Shown: positions 1 through 8,483 of the stretch, one piece after another
How the letters are laid out: each line of letters opens with the position of its first letter
Position numbering within the stretch: the stretch's first letter is position 1
NCBI RefSeq assembly: GCF_007994985.1
Contig: NZ_VOQF01000001.1
Location: 1-64,000, forward strand
Length of the DNA stretch: 64,000 nt
Reading direction: 5' to 3'
From: Metabacillus litoralis
GTDB lineage: Bacteria > Bacillota > Bacilli > Bacillales > Bacillaceae
Notes under the pieces: generated by a model
What the model was told of the DNA's origin: nothing
Seen by the model: the letters and a program-made list of their open reading frames with translations, nothing else
The model's database searches: none
Made by a program: the position numbers and the translations under genes

Positions 1-759
1 ACGTTGTTTTTGCTCTTCAAGGCGTTTCATTTGTTCTCTGGCTTTTTCTTGTTCTTCTTTAAAATTCAGATAGTCGTTAGCTTGATTTTCTGCTTGTTCT
101 TTTAATAGATATACATCACTAGATTGGAATTGTTCGGCATTAAAATGGATCGGAAGAATTTCATTTCCTTGACGAGTTGCCTCTAGGAGTTGTTGAAATA
201 GTGCCACAACATAATGCTCATCATCCTCTGATAGTGTATATTCTGATTTTAACTTTTCATCAATATTTTCAACAGCTCGAAGTGTTTCATTTCGACTTTT
301 TTTTGCCTCTGCCACCGCATCCATAAACCGATCTGTTGAAAAAACATTTAAAGGAACTAAATCATCGACTCGATTAAATATACGTTTCAATTCATCCTGC
401 TGACTATCAACCATCATCATGTAATTTTTCTCATGATGAGATAATTCTGATTCTAGAAAGCTTTGATAAACAACAGTGTTCCCTGATAAGTCATTATCTC
501 CAGCATCACCTGATACTCCTTTAAAGAAGGCGATTTGCCGATCAATGAGTCGTAGCCATGCATCAATAACATCTATTTGAGCTTGATAAAAGCCTTTGAT
601 CGCATTTGCCCCTTTTCCTTTTAGAGCATCATCCAGTTGCACAATATCCAAAAAACTTTTTCGTAGAAGAACTAGCTTTTCCCTCAGGCTAGAATATTCC
701 TTCGCGCGATCATCCATTGATTCTATTAAGCTTCTTGCCTCATATACTTTCAAAGACAT
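1..759 (-). CDS. LXG-domain type VII secretion toxin, N-terminal part (runs off window start)
   Basis: The 253 visible codons start at ATG 759 and stay open to the window edge, so the C-terminal toxin domain is not seen. The protein is almost wholly helical and begins MSLKVYEARSL; an L-K-G motif lies at residues 46-48, followed by a long amphipathic helical stretch typical of the LXG domain (family knowledge: LXG domains pair with small helical partners and target polymorphic toxins to the WXG100/type VII machine). A highly charged coiled coil (residues about 225-253) leads out of the window. No small partner gene lies directly upstream (760-1123). The toxic activity cannot be inferred. The LXG assignment rests on pattern recognition and is fairly secure. 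Confidence 0.82.
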   Translation of the reverse strand, partial: MSLKVYEARSLIESMDDRAKEYSSLREKLVLLRKSFLDIVQLDDALKGKGANAIKGFYQAQIDVIDAWLRLIDRQIAFFKGVSGDAGDNDLSGNTVVYQSFLESELSHHEKNYMMMVDSQQDELKRIFNRVDDLVPLNVFSTDRFMDAVAEAKKSRNETLRAVENIDEKLKSEYTLSEDDEHYVVALFQQLLEATRQGNEILPIHFNAEQFQSSDVYLLKEQAENQANDYLNFKEEQEKAREQMKRLEEQKQR

Positions 760-1123
760 CGACTACCTTTCTTTCAATTTCTATTCGTTGTTATGTATTA
801 ACTCTAGGTTAGGTATTTTTAATATCCAATAATATCCACTTATTATAAATACCATATACACCCAATTAAATACACAATTTAACAGGTAATTGTTAAAGAA
901 AGGAACTTTATACCCAAGAAAACTCGTTGTCTATAGGAACAAAATAACGAAATAAAAAGTATAAATTAGGTGGATTTACTTATGAGTTGAGGATTAAAAT
1001 AAGAAAATCAATATTATTGTGGAATATAAATAAGCAGCATTTGTTGTTTATACAAATGCTGCTTTTGATTTCGACATACTTTATCTCCAATGATCCTGTA
1101 CTATGAAAAACATAATTGACTTA
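760..1123. other. Intergenic region without a gene
   Basis: This AT-rich gap separates the start of the LXG gene from the end of mcrC. Apart from the hairpin at 1032-1064 I see no open reading frame with a ribosome site and no convincing promoter. Confidence 0.5.
1032..1068 (-). terminator. Hairpin terminator after mcrC (possibly bidirectional)
   Basis: A perfect 13-bp inverted repeat pairs 1032-1044 with 1052-1064 around a 7-nt loop. It lies 60 nt downstream of the mcrC stop on the minus strand. The minus-strand tail is only moderately U-rich, while the + strand tail has TTTT, so termination in either direction is possible. Confidence 0.6.
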
Positions 1124-2431
1124 TTATAGTATATCATTAAGACTTTCTATTATCGTTTCAAGGCTTTCCGACACATTTTCTAAATCCAGAAACATAATTT
1201 CAACCCTAACATCGTCATTACTTACATATGTTGGAGTTTTGACCGCAATATCCTTTACTTGTTCATTATAAGGATAAACAACAAGTACCTTGTCTGTGTC
1301 TAACTTTTTTGCATATGCATACATTTGGTACATGTCAGCTTGAGAAATGCCATAATTTTTCCTCGGATTATTATGTAACAATTTCCACTTGGTATCAAGT
1401 ACGATTACTTTAGAATCTGTGCTAGTGAGAATAATATCTGGTATCAGCCGGAATTTCTGAGGCTGATCAAATAAATGATAAGTCTTTGCTTGAGCTTGAA
1501 TGGTATATGTAGCTCCGCATCGCTTTTTCAGTATGCTGGCAACGAAAGCTTCAAATACTTTTTCCATTGGGAATAATAAAGCATAAGCAACCTCATCTCC
1601 TGAAAAGGATGTAAAGCTTTTATTAAAAAAAAATAGTTTACACCACGAAAGAATTAGGTCATAATCCTTCATACTTCGATCTGACTTAACTTTATCAAAG
1701 TCATTCGAGTAATTGATAGATTCCTCTACCTGTTCAAAATCTATGAGCAATTGTTGGATCAATTTTTTGTTCCGATAACTCTTGCTTTGAGGGTACAGTT
1801 TTTTTAATGTGGCTTTTATTAATCGATTTTCTGGTCTGTTTTGACTAAATACATCATAAGTCAGATAGAATCGTTCTTTATGGGCAACGTTCTTTTTAAT
1901 ATGATCGTTAAATAGTATTTTCCCCTTATAAAACCGTTCATTCTCCTCTATAGAAAGATAGGAAGATTTCAAGCCTTTTTTTGTTAACTCCATCACCTGC
2001 TGTATAAACATTTGGATAAAAATCTCAAAGATGCTATGTTTCATAACCCCTAAGCTTGATAATTGAAACTGTTTAAAGGGAAACTCTTTTAAAGATTTAA
2101 GCATCATTAAAAATATACTCCTTGTTCTTTCTTCTGTCAAATTGCCTTCCTTTGAATAAATTTTAGGTAAGATTTCGATTTGTGTACCATCTTTCATAGA
2201 AATGAGACCCACATAATTTTTTACATGAATGAGTTTTCCTAATCCTTTCTTACTTGTAATCGACATCAGTTCGATTGGATTCGTTTCAGTATCATGACAA
2301 TTAGACAATATAAAATTCTCTAGAGCGTCAAATACTTTCTTAGGTATAGGCTTATACTTATCAGAAAGGCCTCGATGATCCTTACCTCTGACAAAGCAAT
2401 CATATTCCTTCACTACATAGATGTTTGTCAT
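1124..2431 (-). CDS. mcrC: McrC-like nuclease subunit of a type IV restriction system
   Basis: 435 aa. The N-terminal half has the beta-rich McrC fold region, with the conserved stretch VGLISMKDGTQIEILPKIY near residues 74-92. The C-terminal part carries a PD-(D/E)XK nuclease core: IPDIIL, then VIVLDTKWK, giving the D...D-T-K catalytic residues. McrC is known to be the endonuclease that binds and stimulates the McrB GTPase hexamer at modified DNA. The gene starts only 14 nt after the McrB stop, so the two are co-transcribed. Length and motif order are normal for the family, and the gene looks intact. Confidence 0.93.
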   Translation of the reverse strand: MTNIYVVKEYDCFVRGKDHRGLSDKYKPIPKKVFDALENFILSNCHDTETNPIELMSITSKKGLGKLIHVKNYVGLISMKDGTQIEILPKIYSKEGNLTEERTRSIFLMMLKSLKEFPFKQFQLSSLGVMKHSIFEIFIQMFIQQVMELTKKGLKSSYLSIEENERFYKGKILFNDHIKKNVAHKERFYLTYDVFSQNRPENRLIKATLKKLYPQSKSYRNKKLIQQLLIDFEQVEESINYSNDFDKVKSDRSMKDYDLILSWCKLFFFNKSFTSFSGDEVAYALLFPMEKVFEAFVASILKKRCGATYTIQAQAKTYHLFDQPQKFRLIPDIILTSTDSKVIVLDTKWKLLHNNPRKNYGISQADMYQMYAYAKKLDTDKVLVVYPYNEQVKDIAVKTPTYVSNDDVRVEIMFLDLENVSESLETIIESLNDIL

Positions 2432-2445
2432 GTTATCAGCACCAA

Positions 2446-4365
2446 CTAACTATTGTAAATCTTTTTGTAAGATTCGGCGTTAGTAAAAGCAGCGGTATTC
2501 ACTTTATAGGTTAAATCTAGATTATCGATGTCCATGCCAAACACATGACCAAAAAGATCTCTGTTTACCTCTGTCTCCCTAACAAATTTATACTCATTTT
2601 CTTTATTAAGATCACCAAGGATAAGCTGAATCTTTTGGTAATCTTCATAAAAATACTCCTGCAATAATGGAATAATCGAATTTTCAAAAATGTGCGCTAA
2701 CTTTTTTAGTGTTGGCTCTTGTTTTAACTCAGTAAAATATCCATGGCCAATCATGTGTTCCCGGTCATATAGAACTTCAATACGTTCATTCATTTTTTCT
2801 AACATACTCTTAATATCAATTTCTTCAACCATTACTCCATCAAGTACACTTGCGTTAGGGAGCATTTCCACAAATCGAAATCTTCTACGTAAGGCAGTGT
2901 CTAAAAGAGCTATCGATCGATCAGCCGTATTCATCGTTCCTACTATGTAGACATTACTTGGTACGCCAAACTTTTTTTGGGAGTATGGTAGAGTTGTTGT
3001 TATTTCTTCTGTCATTCCTAAACGTTTTTGGTTTTCAATTAGTGTGATAAGTTCGCCGAAAATTTTAGAGATATTCCCTCTGTTTATTTCATCGATAATA
3101 AATACATAGTTGTCTTCTTGTTGGGGTTCCTTCACTGATCCAAAATTTTCACCTGAATACTTTTCTATTATTGGCTTAAGATCAGTAATCGTTATTCGGT
3201 TTAATCGGTACACAGAGCTTAGGGTAAGATTTTTGTTTCCGTTGAGGTCCAATATATTCACATTAATATTTTTGACAAGCCACCTCACGTTTCTTTTTCT
3301 CCGATAATGACTATAGCTTTGGTCATATTCATATTCTCCAGTAATAATACCGATTCCATCAATAGATTCCTTTGACCGTAAGGAAACAACTATATCACCG
3401 ATTTCCATTTTTTCTTGAAAATCGAGAAGTATCCTCTTCACACTGTCCGATTCAGTAATAGGTGTATCATACTCAATTTTCTCGTCTAAATGATCCCATC
3501 CGATTCGAATGTGACCATTCTCAAAGCACTCTCTTTTAGTAGGATTGTCTCCTGCTCCTTCTAGAGACACTTTCCATACCGTTGGATTTAAAAACTTTTC
3601 ATCCCCAATAGAAATGACCTTATCTCTTGAAGCTGTGTCACAAAAATCCTTAAATACACCAGGTTCTAAGGTATAATAAATCTCACCCTCTTTTTCCTCG
3701 CTAATAACAGGTTTGATTCCTTCAATAAACTCTTCATATCCGTAGGACTGGTGAAAAGTCGTAAATTGTACTCGCTTCTTTTCTTTATATTCATCATATC
3801 TTTTCTTTATTTGCTCATATCCATCTTTCATTACCTCTTCTTCTATATCTTCCATTGCCTTTTTTTCGATAATAGCAACCGCATATTTAACCGTATTGTA
3901 GGTTTTCCCAGTCCCAGGTGGTCCATATAAAATAATATTTTTATCATGCCAATGATCCATAGCTCTTTCCCCATTTCTTTGGGCTGCTTGTCCCATGCTG
4001 ATCTTATCCTTTCCCTTTACTTCTTCACGCTTCATTTCATTTAATGTTCCAATTATATGATTAATCCCTCTCGCTTTTTTCTTTGTATAGTCTAAACCTA
4101 TTATTTTATCAGTATTCTTCAGAACAATCGTAAACCCTGAATTTATTAAGTAGTTGTTTGATTCATCTCCCCCAGAGAAATCTCTAAGCTCTGTGCCATT
4201 TGCAGCTACATTCGCATACCTTATTACCTCTTTTGGAGGATACTTTCTTCCTTTGTAATATAATTCAAACTTTGTAGAAGCTCTTAGAGAATCTACTCCG
4301 ATTTCATTTATCTTTTCAATCGCTTGGAGGAGGTGACTTTCTTTAATGTTATTAGGGATACCCAT
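2446..4365 (-). CDS. mcrB: McrB-like GTPase with ScoMcrA-type head and an inserted PUA/EVE-like domain
   Basis: 639 aa motor subunit of the type IV restriction complex. Residues about 1-85 resemble the head domain seen at the N-terminus of ScoMcrA-type enzymes (YYKGRKYPPKEVI, DFSGGDESNNYL). The AAA+ core has Walker A GPPGTGKT at 148-155, Walker B FIIDEIN at 422-428 and the McrB signature MNTADRS at 478-484, which in the family marks GTP use. Between Walker A and B there is an insert of about 130 residues (260-392) with IRIGW, GDIVVSLR, GIGIITGEYEYD and a Y-x-H-x-R-x-V-x-W-like run, resembling PUA-like EVE/YTH modified-base readers. This suggests two DNA-reading modules in one subunit (inference). 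It is directly upstream of mcrC. Confidence 0.92.
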   Translation of the reverse strand: MGIPNNIKESHLLQAIEKINEIGVDSLRASTKFELYYKGRKYPPKEVIRYANVAANGTELRDFSGGDESNNYLINSGFTIVLKNTDKIIGLDYTKKKARGINHIIGTLNEMKREEVKGKDKISMGQAAQRNGERAMDHWHDKNIILYGPPGTGKTYNTVKYAVAIIEKKAMEDIEEEVMKDGYEQIKKRYDEYKEKKRVQFTTFHQSYGYEEFIEGIKPVISEEKEGEIYYTLEPGVFKDFCDTASRDKVISIGDEKFLNPTVWKVSLEGAGDNPTKRECFENGHIRIGWDHLDEKIEYDTPITESDSVKRILLDFQEKMEIGDIVVSLRSKESIDGIGIITGEYEYDQSYSHYRRKRNVRWLVKNINVNILDLNGNKNLTLSSVYRLNRITITDLKPIIEKYSGENFGSVKEPQQEDNYVFIIDEINRGNISKIFGELITLIENQKRLGMTEEITTTLPYSQKKFGVPSNVYIVGTMNTADRSIALLDTALRRRFRFVEMLPNASVLDGVMVEEIDIKSMLEKMNERIEVLYDREHMIGHGYFTELKQEPTLKKLAHIFENSIIPLLQEYFYEDYQKIQLILGDLNKENEYKFVRETEVNRDLFGHVFGMDIDNLDLTYKVNTAAFTNAESYKKIYNS

Positions 4366-4408
4366 ATTACACTCTTCTCTCTATATAATGGTTTTTATCT
4401 TAGGATTA

Positions 4409-4438
4409 ATAAGGTGTATGTCGAAACATACACCTTAT
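4409..4438 (-). terminator. Strong hairpin between the NERD helicase gene and mcrB
   Basis: A perfect 13-bp stem (4409-4421 with 4426-4438) closes a CGAA tetraloop about 75 nt after the helicase stop and 45 nt before the mcrB start. There is no long U tract on either side, so it may be an attenuator or an mRNA-stabilising hairpin rather than a classical terminator. Confidence 0.45.
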
Positions 4439-4515
4439 CAATGCTTTGTGATTTTCTTGAGTTTATCCTGGAGCTTTTTCTTAAGTAGTTTCTCAGTAAT
4501 ATTTTGTGGTTAAAA

Positions 4516-6423
4516 CTAATTAGCTTTCTCTACCCCAGTTTTAACCTGCTTCCGTTCTTCTCTTATGTCGTCTAAATAGTTTGTGAATTCTGATTCTCCT
4601 GAATAAGATAAACATAAATATTCCTGTGCTCTTGTCATACCTATATAAAACAACGATACTTCTCTTTCCTTGTTTTCAACGAGTGGAAATGGCATGGAAT
4701 CGATGTTCACGATGAATACCGCTCTGAAATCCAAACCTTTGCTACTTTCTATTGTACTGATTTTTATTTTTCCATCTTCTTTTTCATAAGATCTTTTGGA
4801 AACATCATTTTCAGTAATCCAATAAAAAGGTAAATTCGTACCCGTTAAAGCTTTTTTAATCACATCAATTATTGGTGTCTGATACGTTTTTTTCACGCGA
4901 TAAAGAATCAACATTTCATCATATGAAACCTTTTTCTCTTCATGCAGTTTCATTATTTGGCGAGCAATCATTTTAGTTTCTTCAAAGAAATTTTTCGCTT
5001 TAATGATTCCAGGTTCAGGTCCCTTCCTTTTCGTACTTTGAGGAGCTATTATCTCACCATCTAAATCACCTTTTACGACTTTATTTTTAAACAAAGAATG
5101 TTTGCGATAAAAGTCCCAAGCAAAAGTAAGGATTTGATGTGTATTTCGGTAATTAATGGATAACACCTTTGATCTACCTTGAAAACTTAACCCTGTATCT
5201 TGAAGGTATGAACGTTTTCGGTTATAGATTGTTTGTGCACGATCTTCCACTAATAATAGTGATTGAGTATTCACATTAATAAGCGAACTAACAAGACGAA
5301 GCCAATCTGCTTCAAAATCCTGTCCTTCATCGATCAAAACTGCATCATATGTAGGTAGAATTGCTTCCTTTTTACCTACTTTCTCAATAATAGTAGGAAG
5401 TTGATGCTCCTTTATTCTTAAATCATTTTTTAACCAAGAATGAAAGTTTCGTACGATTATATTCTCATTTGTAACAACCTTAGAATTTGGATCAAAATCA
5501 AACAAATCCTCTGGTTCATTTAGCATATGGGTGATCATTTGTTGAATAGAATTTGCTAGTGATATATTGTAACAAAGTATGAGAATCTTCCAATCAGGAT
5601 TTTGCTTTGACAGCATCTTTGCTCTACTAGCTAATATAATCGTCTTACCGCTTCCAGCTACCCCACGGATCAACCGGTTTTTATCTCCAATTTGCTTTGC
5701 TAAATTTTCTTGGTGTAGATCCATTGTTTTTATATCATGAAGAGATAACAACAGCTGATCTTGATAAGGTACAGGCTGTTTATATTCAGCACTTATTCGA
5801 ACCTCAGGAAATAAATGATAGCGAATCGCATTAATATCTTCTATTGAAAGTGGTTCTCTAAGGCGAAATGGAACAACAAACATATTGAGGATTTTCTCCA
5901 TCAATACTTCTTCAGAAAATGCTTCTTTATCAGGATCAATTTCGTCTCGTGTTAAACATAGGCTCGGTTCAATAACTGAATACATGCCATGTTCAACAAA
6001 ATCTTTAGAATACAACCTTGTAAAAACAACTCCATGACCATATGGGAATTTCAATTGAAATTTATATTTTCCATCTAATTGAACTAAGCTTTTATCTTTC
6101 TTTAATGCATCAACAACATGAAACATATTATCTCTTGCTTGCTTCATAGGACTCTTCACAAATGCATTTTGTCCAGATGATGAAACAATTTGCCACTCGT
6201 CATTATTAATCTGGAACAATGTGTTTTTTGTATAGTCCTTTACTTCTAAAACCACAACACCAAGATCAGGACCAATGATGACAAAATCAGGCCTTCTCCC
6301 TTGTATTTCTGGTTCATAATAAACTATATAATCATCAGGTAAATAGGTTTTAAGAGTTCGGAAAAATAACCTCTCTCCTGCTGTAGCTGATGAACGAATA
6401 TTCTCAGGAATTGTAACTGCCAT
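4516..6423 (-). CDS. NERD nuclease domain fused to UvrD/Rep-type superfamily I helicase
   Basis: 635 aa. The N-terminal NERD (nuclease-related) domain shows E17, D46 in RPDFVIIG and E60-V-K62, the expected PD-(D/E)XK-like residues. The helicase part has Walker A GVAGSGKT (254-261), motif II IDEGQDF (364-370), motif V ISTIESSKGLDFRAVFI and motif VI YIGMTRAQEYLCL. The family presumably unwinds and cuts DNA; its exact role is unknown but it recurs in defence islands, and here it lies just upstream of mcrBC on the same strand. It may share their transcript, with a hairpin at 4409-4438 between. The gene looks intact. Its involvement in defence is inferred from context only. Confidence 0.88.
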   Translation of the reverse strand: MAVTIPENIRSSATAGERLFFRTLKTYLPDDYIVYYEPEIQGRRPDFVIIGPDLGVVVLEVKDYTKNTLFQINNDEWQIVSSSGQNAFVKSPMKQARDNMFHVVDALKKDKSLVQLDGKYKFQLKFPYGHGVVFTRLYSKDFVEHGMYSVIEPSLCLTRDEIDPDKEAFSEEVLMEKILNMFVVPFRLREPLSIEDINAIRYHLFPEVRISAEYKQPVPYQDQLLLSLHDIKTMDLHQENLAKQIGDKNRLIRGVAGSGKTIILASRAKMLSKQNPDWKILILCYNISLANSIQQMITHMLNEPEDLFDFDPNSKVVTNENIIVRNFHSWLKNDLRIKEHQLPTIIEKVGKKEAILPTYDAVLIDEGQDFEADWLRLVSSLINVNTQSLLLVEDRAQTIYNRKRSYLQDTGLSFQGRSKVLSINYRNTHQILTFAWDFYRKHSLFKNKVVKGDLDGEIIAPQSTKRKGPEPGIIKAKNFFEETKMIARQIMKLHEEKKVSYDEMLILYRVKKTYQTPIIDVIKKALTGTNLPFYWITENDVSKRSYEKEDGKIKISTIESSKGLDFRAVFIVNIDSMPFPLVENKEREVSLFYIGMTRAQEYLCLSYSGESEFTNYLDDIREERKQVKTGVEKAN

Positions 6424-6669
6424 ACCAAACGCTCCAAAAAATGTATTTTATGTGATTATTATATCAATAAATAGTTACATAGACTTACATTTTTTGAAAA
6501 TCCATCCCATTTTTCTTACATTTGTGATAAAATGGTACAAATTATTAAGAGAATTATGATAAAAGATATACTTATTATTATAGAAAAGTTTTTATTAATA
6601 ATTATGTAGTATGCCTTTCGAATCAAATAGAAATAGGATGAAACTTATTTAAAAGAGGAAGTGAACGAA

Positions 6670-7023
6670 TTGATTAAGGGGTTCCTTGAGAAATTATTAA
6701 ATTCAAAACAACAAACGGTGTCAACAGAAAAACAATATATAAGTGAAGACCAGGTCCAAGCTATTGTAGATCAAAGATTAAAAGAACATGCTTCAACATT
6801 ACAACAAACAACTACTAGTACTGAAGAAGAAGAACACTTACTGACCGCAAAACAAATTGACTATGCCCTTTCTTTAGTACATAAGATCGATGATTTTATT
6901 CTTGCTATTGATCCAGCTAAATTAACTGTTAAGGATTTGAATAGGTTAATAGCTTATAATAGGTATAAGAATAAGGGGACGGTTGTTAATTTGGTGAAAA
7001 AAGGTGTGTTGAGGAAGAAATAA
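6670..7023 (+). CDS. Small hypothetical protein, charged N-terminus and helical C-terminus
   Basis: About 117 aa. Two starts are possible: GTG at 6661 has only 1 nt to the AGAGGA ribosome site, whereas TTG at 6670 has a 10-nt spacing, so I prefer 6670. The first half is Gln/Glu/Lys-rich (coiled-coil-like); the second half begins LLTAKQIDYALSLVHKIDDF and ends in a basic tail, a compact helical module that occurs in many small Firmicute proteins of unknown role. It is the only + strand gene in the first 19 kb, divergent from the NERD helicase and convergent with the AspBHI-like nuclease. I do not assign a function. Confidence 0.7.
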   Translation: MIKGFLEKLLNSKQQTVSTEKQYISEDQVQAIVDQRLKEHASTLQQTTTSTEEEEHLLTAKQIDYALSLVHKIDDFILAIDPAKLTVKDLNRLIAYNRYKNKGTVVNLVKKGVLRKK

Positions 7024-7064
7024 TCTTTATGTGCCAGCAAACTATTTGTATAGTATTTTTTAAT

Positions 7065-7098
7065 AAAAAGAGAAGAGAAATCGGAATTGCGTTTCTCT
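7065..7098 (-). terminator. Rho-independent terminator of the AspBHI-like gene
   Basis: On the minus strand AGAGAAA (7098-7092 side) pairs with TTTCTCT (7080-7074 side), followed by TCTC and a TTTTT tract ending near 7065. It lies about 40 nt after the stop at 7137 and between two convergent genes. Confidence 0.6.
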
Positions 7099-7136
7099 CC
7101 CCTTTAATCACTAAAATTGTTATAAATTCTATTTCA

Positions 7137-8306
7137 CTACCTATTAAAGTTCGCTTGAAGCCATTTAAGAACAGTTTCTTTAGATCTATATCCCGATCTT
7201 TTTAATATTGATACTATTTCAATTGCAGAAATAATAACTATTGGATGTTGATCTTCTACAATTTCTTTATAAGTGTATTCATCCACATATGAAGTAGTGA
7301 CCAATATACCAAACTGCCTGTGACGTAATCTGGATATTAATCTTGAAGTTTCTTTTACTCCAACACCAGATCCTAATGCGTATCTTTTTGCTTCTAATGC
7401 GAAATCAACTAATATGGAGCTAGACTCTAATCCAATTCGATATTTACCCACTATGTCTCTACCTCCATCTCGTGTAGCCCTTGTTACATCATAGTTGATT
7501 ATATTTGAATCCATTAATTGTGCTATTTGACCCGCACATGGCTCGAAAGCTTGACCAGTTTTAAAATAATAATAAATTGTTTCAATAATTTCTAAATCAT
7601 TTTTTGATATAGGGATTTGCTCTTGTTTTCTTCTATATACTGTTGATTTTATAGCTTTAAGCGGTTTATAGATTCCATGTATTTTCCAGTCTTTCCATAC
7701 TTTCGGTGCATGTTTACTCATTAAACCATTATCATTAAGTAAATCCTTAATCCATTCTCTAGATATAGAGCTCACATCTAAAATAGTAAAAATTGATTTA
7801 TAATTTTGAAACCTCCCCCCTTCCTTTATACTCCAAATCGCTACTAGATCCTCATTAGCTGTCATTCCTTCATACCCTGGAATAGCTAAACCTCTAAACC
7901 TTACATTTCTACCAGTTTCTTTAGAGAAAATAAAAAACGGAGGAATTTCACTTCGATCACCACTATGTAGTCGATTAAAGCATTCCCTTAGTATAATATT
8001 CCCCATTTTTTTATTTCTATGGTCATGAAGTTCTCTTCCTGGCTTTTTATTATCTCCAAAATAAGTGAATTTTCCATTTTCAATGTCAATTTCATCTATC
8101 CAATCAATATCTTCTCCTGTTGTAAAAAGTACAACATACTTCAAGTCAAAATTTTTTTTATTCCCTCTTGCTCTAAAACCTCCTGAATTTTCAACATACA
8201 TAAGCTTACTTAAAACTTCATCAGAAAGGTTACCACTACCTCCTGCAAGGTATAATTCATCTACTATCAAATCTGAATTTGGTAAATCAATAAAAGAAAC
8301 ACCCAT
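7137..8306 (-). CDS. AspBHI/MspJI-like modification-dependent restriction endonuclease
   Basis: 389 aa, close to the usual AspBHI length. The N-terminal half matches the SRA-like 5-methylcytosine-reading domain of AspBHI (DEIDIENGKFTYFGDNKKPG at 71-90, then LHDHRNKKMGNIIL). The C-terminal half is an Mrr-like nuclease: EPCAGQIAQLM, then GGRD (281-284) and EAKRYA (305-310), giving the D...E-x-K catalytic set. Members cut a fixed distance from methylated or hydroxymethylated cytosine and need no methyltransferase partner. The start ATG has an AAGGTGAG ribosome site. It stands as a single gene between two terminators. All key residues are present, so it should be active. Confidence 0.88.
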   Translation of the reverse strand: MGVSFIDLPNSDLIVDELYLAGGSGNLSDEVLSKLMYVENSGGFRARGNKKNFDLKYVVLFTTGEDIDWIDEIDIENGKFTYFGDNKKPGRELHDHRNKKMGNIILRECFNRLHSGDRSEIPPFFIFSKETGRNVRFRGLAIPGYEGMTANEDLVAIWSIKEGGRFQNYKSIFTILDVSSISREWIKDLLNDNGLMSKHAPKVWKDWKIHGIYKPLKAIKSTVYRRKQEQIPISKNDLEIIETIYYYFKTGQAFEPCAGQIAQLMDSNIINYDVTRATRDGGRDIVGKYRIGLESSSILVDFALEAKRYALGSGVGVKETSRLISRLRHRQFGILVTTSYVDEYTYKEIVEDQHPIVIISAIEIVSILKRSGYRSKETVLKWLQANFNR

Positions 8307-8425
8307 CTTTCTCTCACCTTCCTATATTCATTTATCAATATAATTATTGCAACCTGATCTAGCCTAGCAAATCGGCAGAGTATATTTAAGCACTGATACT
8401 TTCCGATAGTGCCAACCTAAATTTA

Positions 8426-8456
8426 CCAAAAAACCCAGCAATTCGAATGCTGGGTT
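8426..8456 (-). terminator. Rho-independent terminator of the helicase-nuclease operon
   Basis: The 9-bp stem AACCCAGCA (8432-8440) with TGCTGGGTT (8448-8456) closes a 7-nt loop and is followed on the minus strand by a run of six T. It lies 28 nt after the stop of the last operon gene (8484). Confidence 0.85.
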
Positions 8457-8483
8457 CACATATAAGGTCCTGTTTGAGAAATT

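Noticed and set aside
1-759. Prophage tail or structural gene
   Set aside because: The sequence fits an LXG domain better, and no phage genes are nearby.
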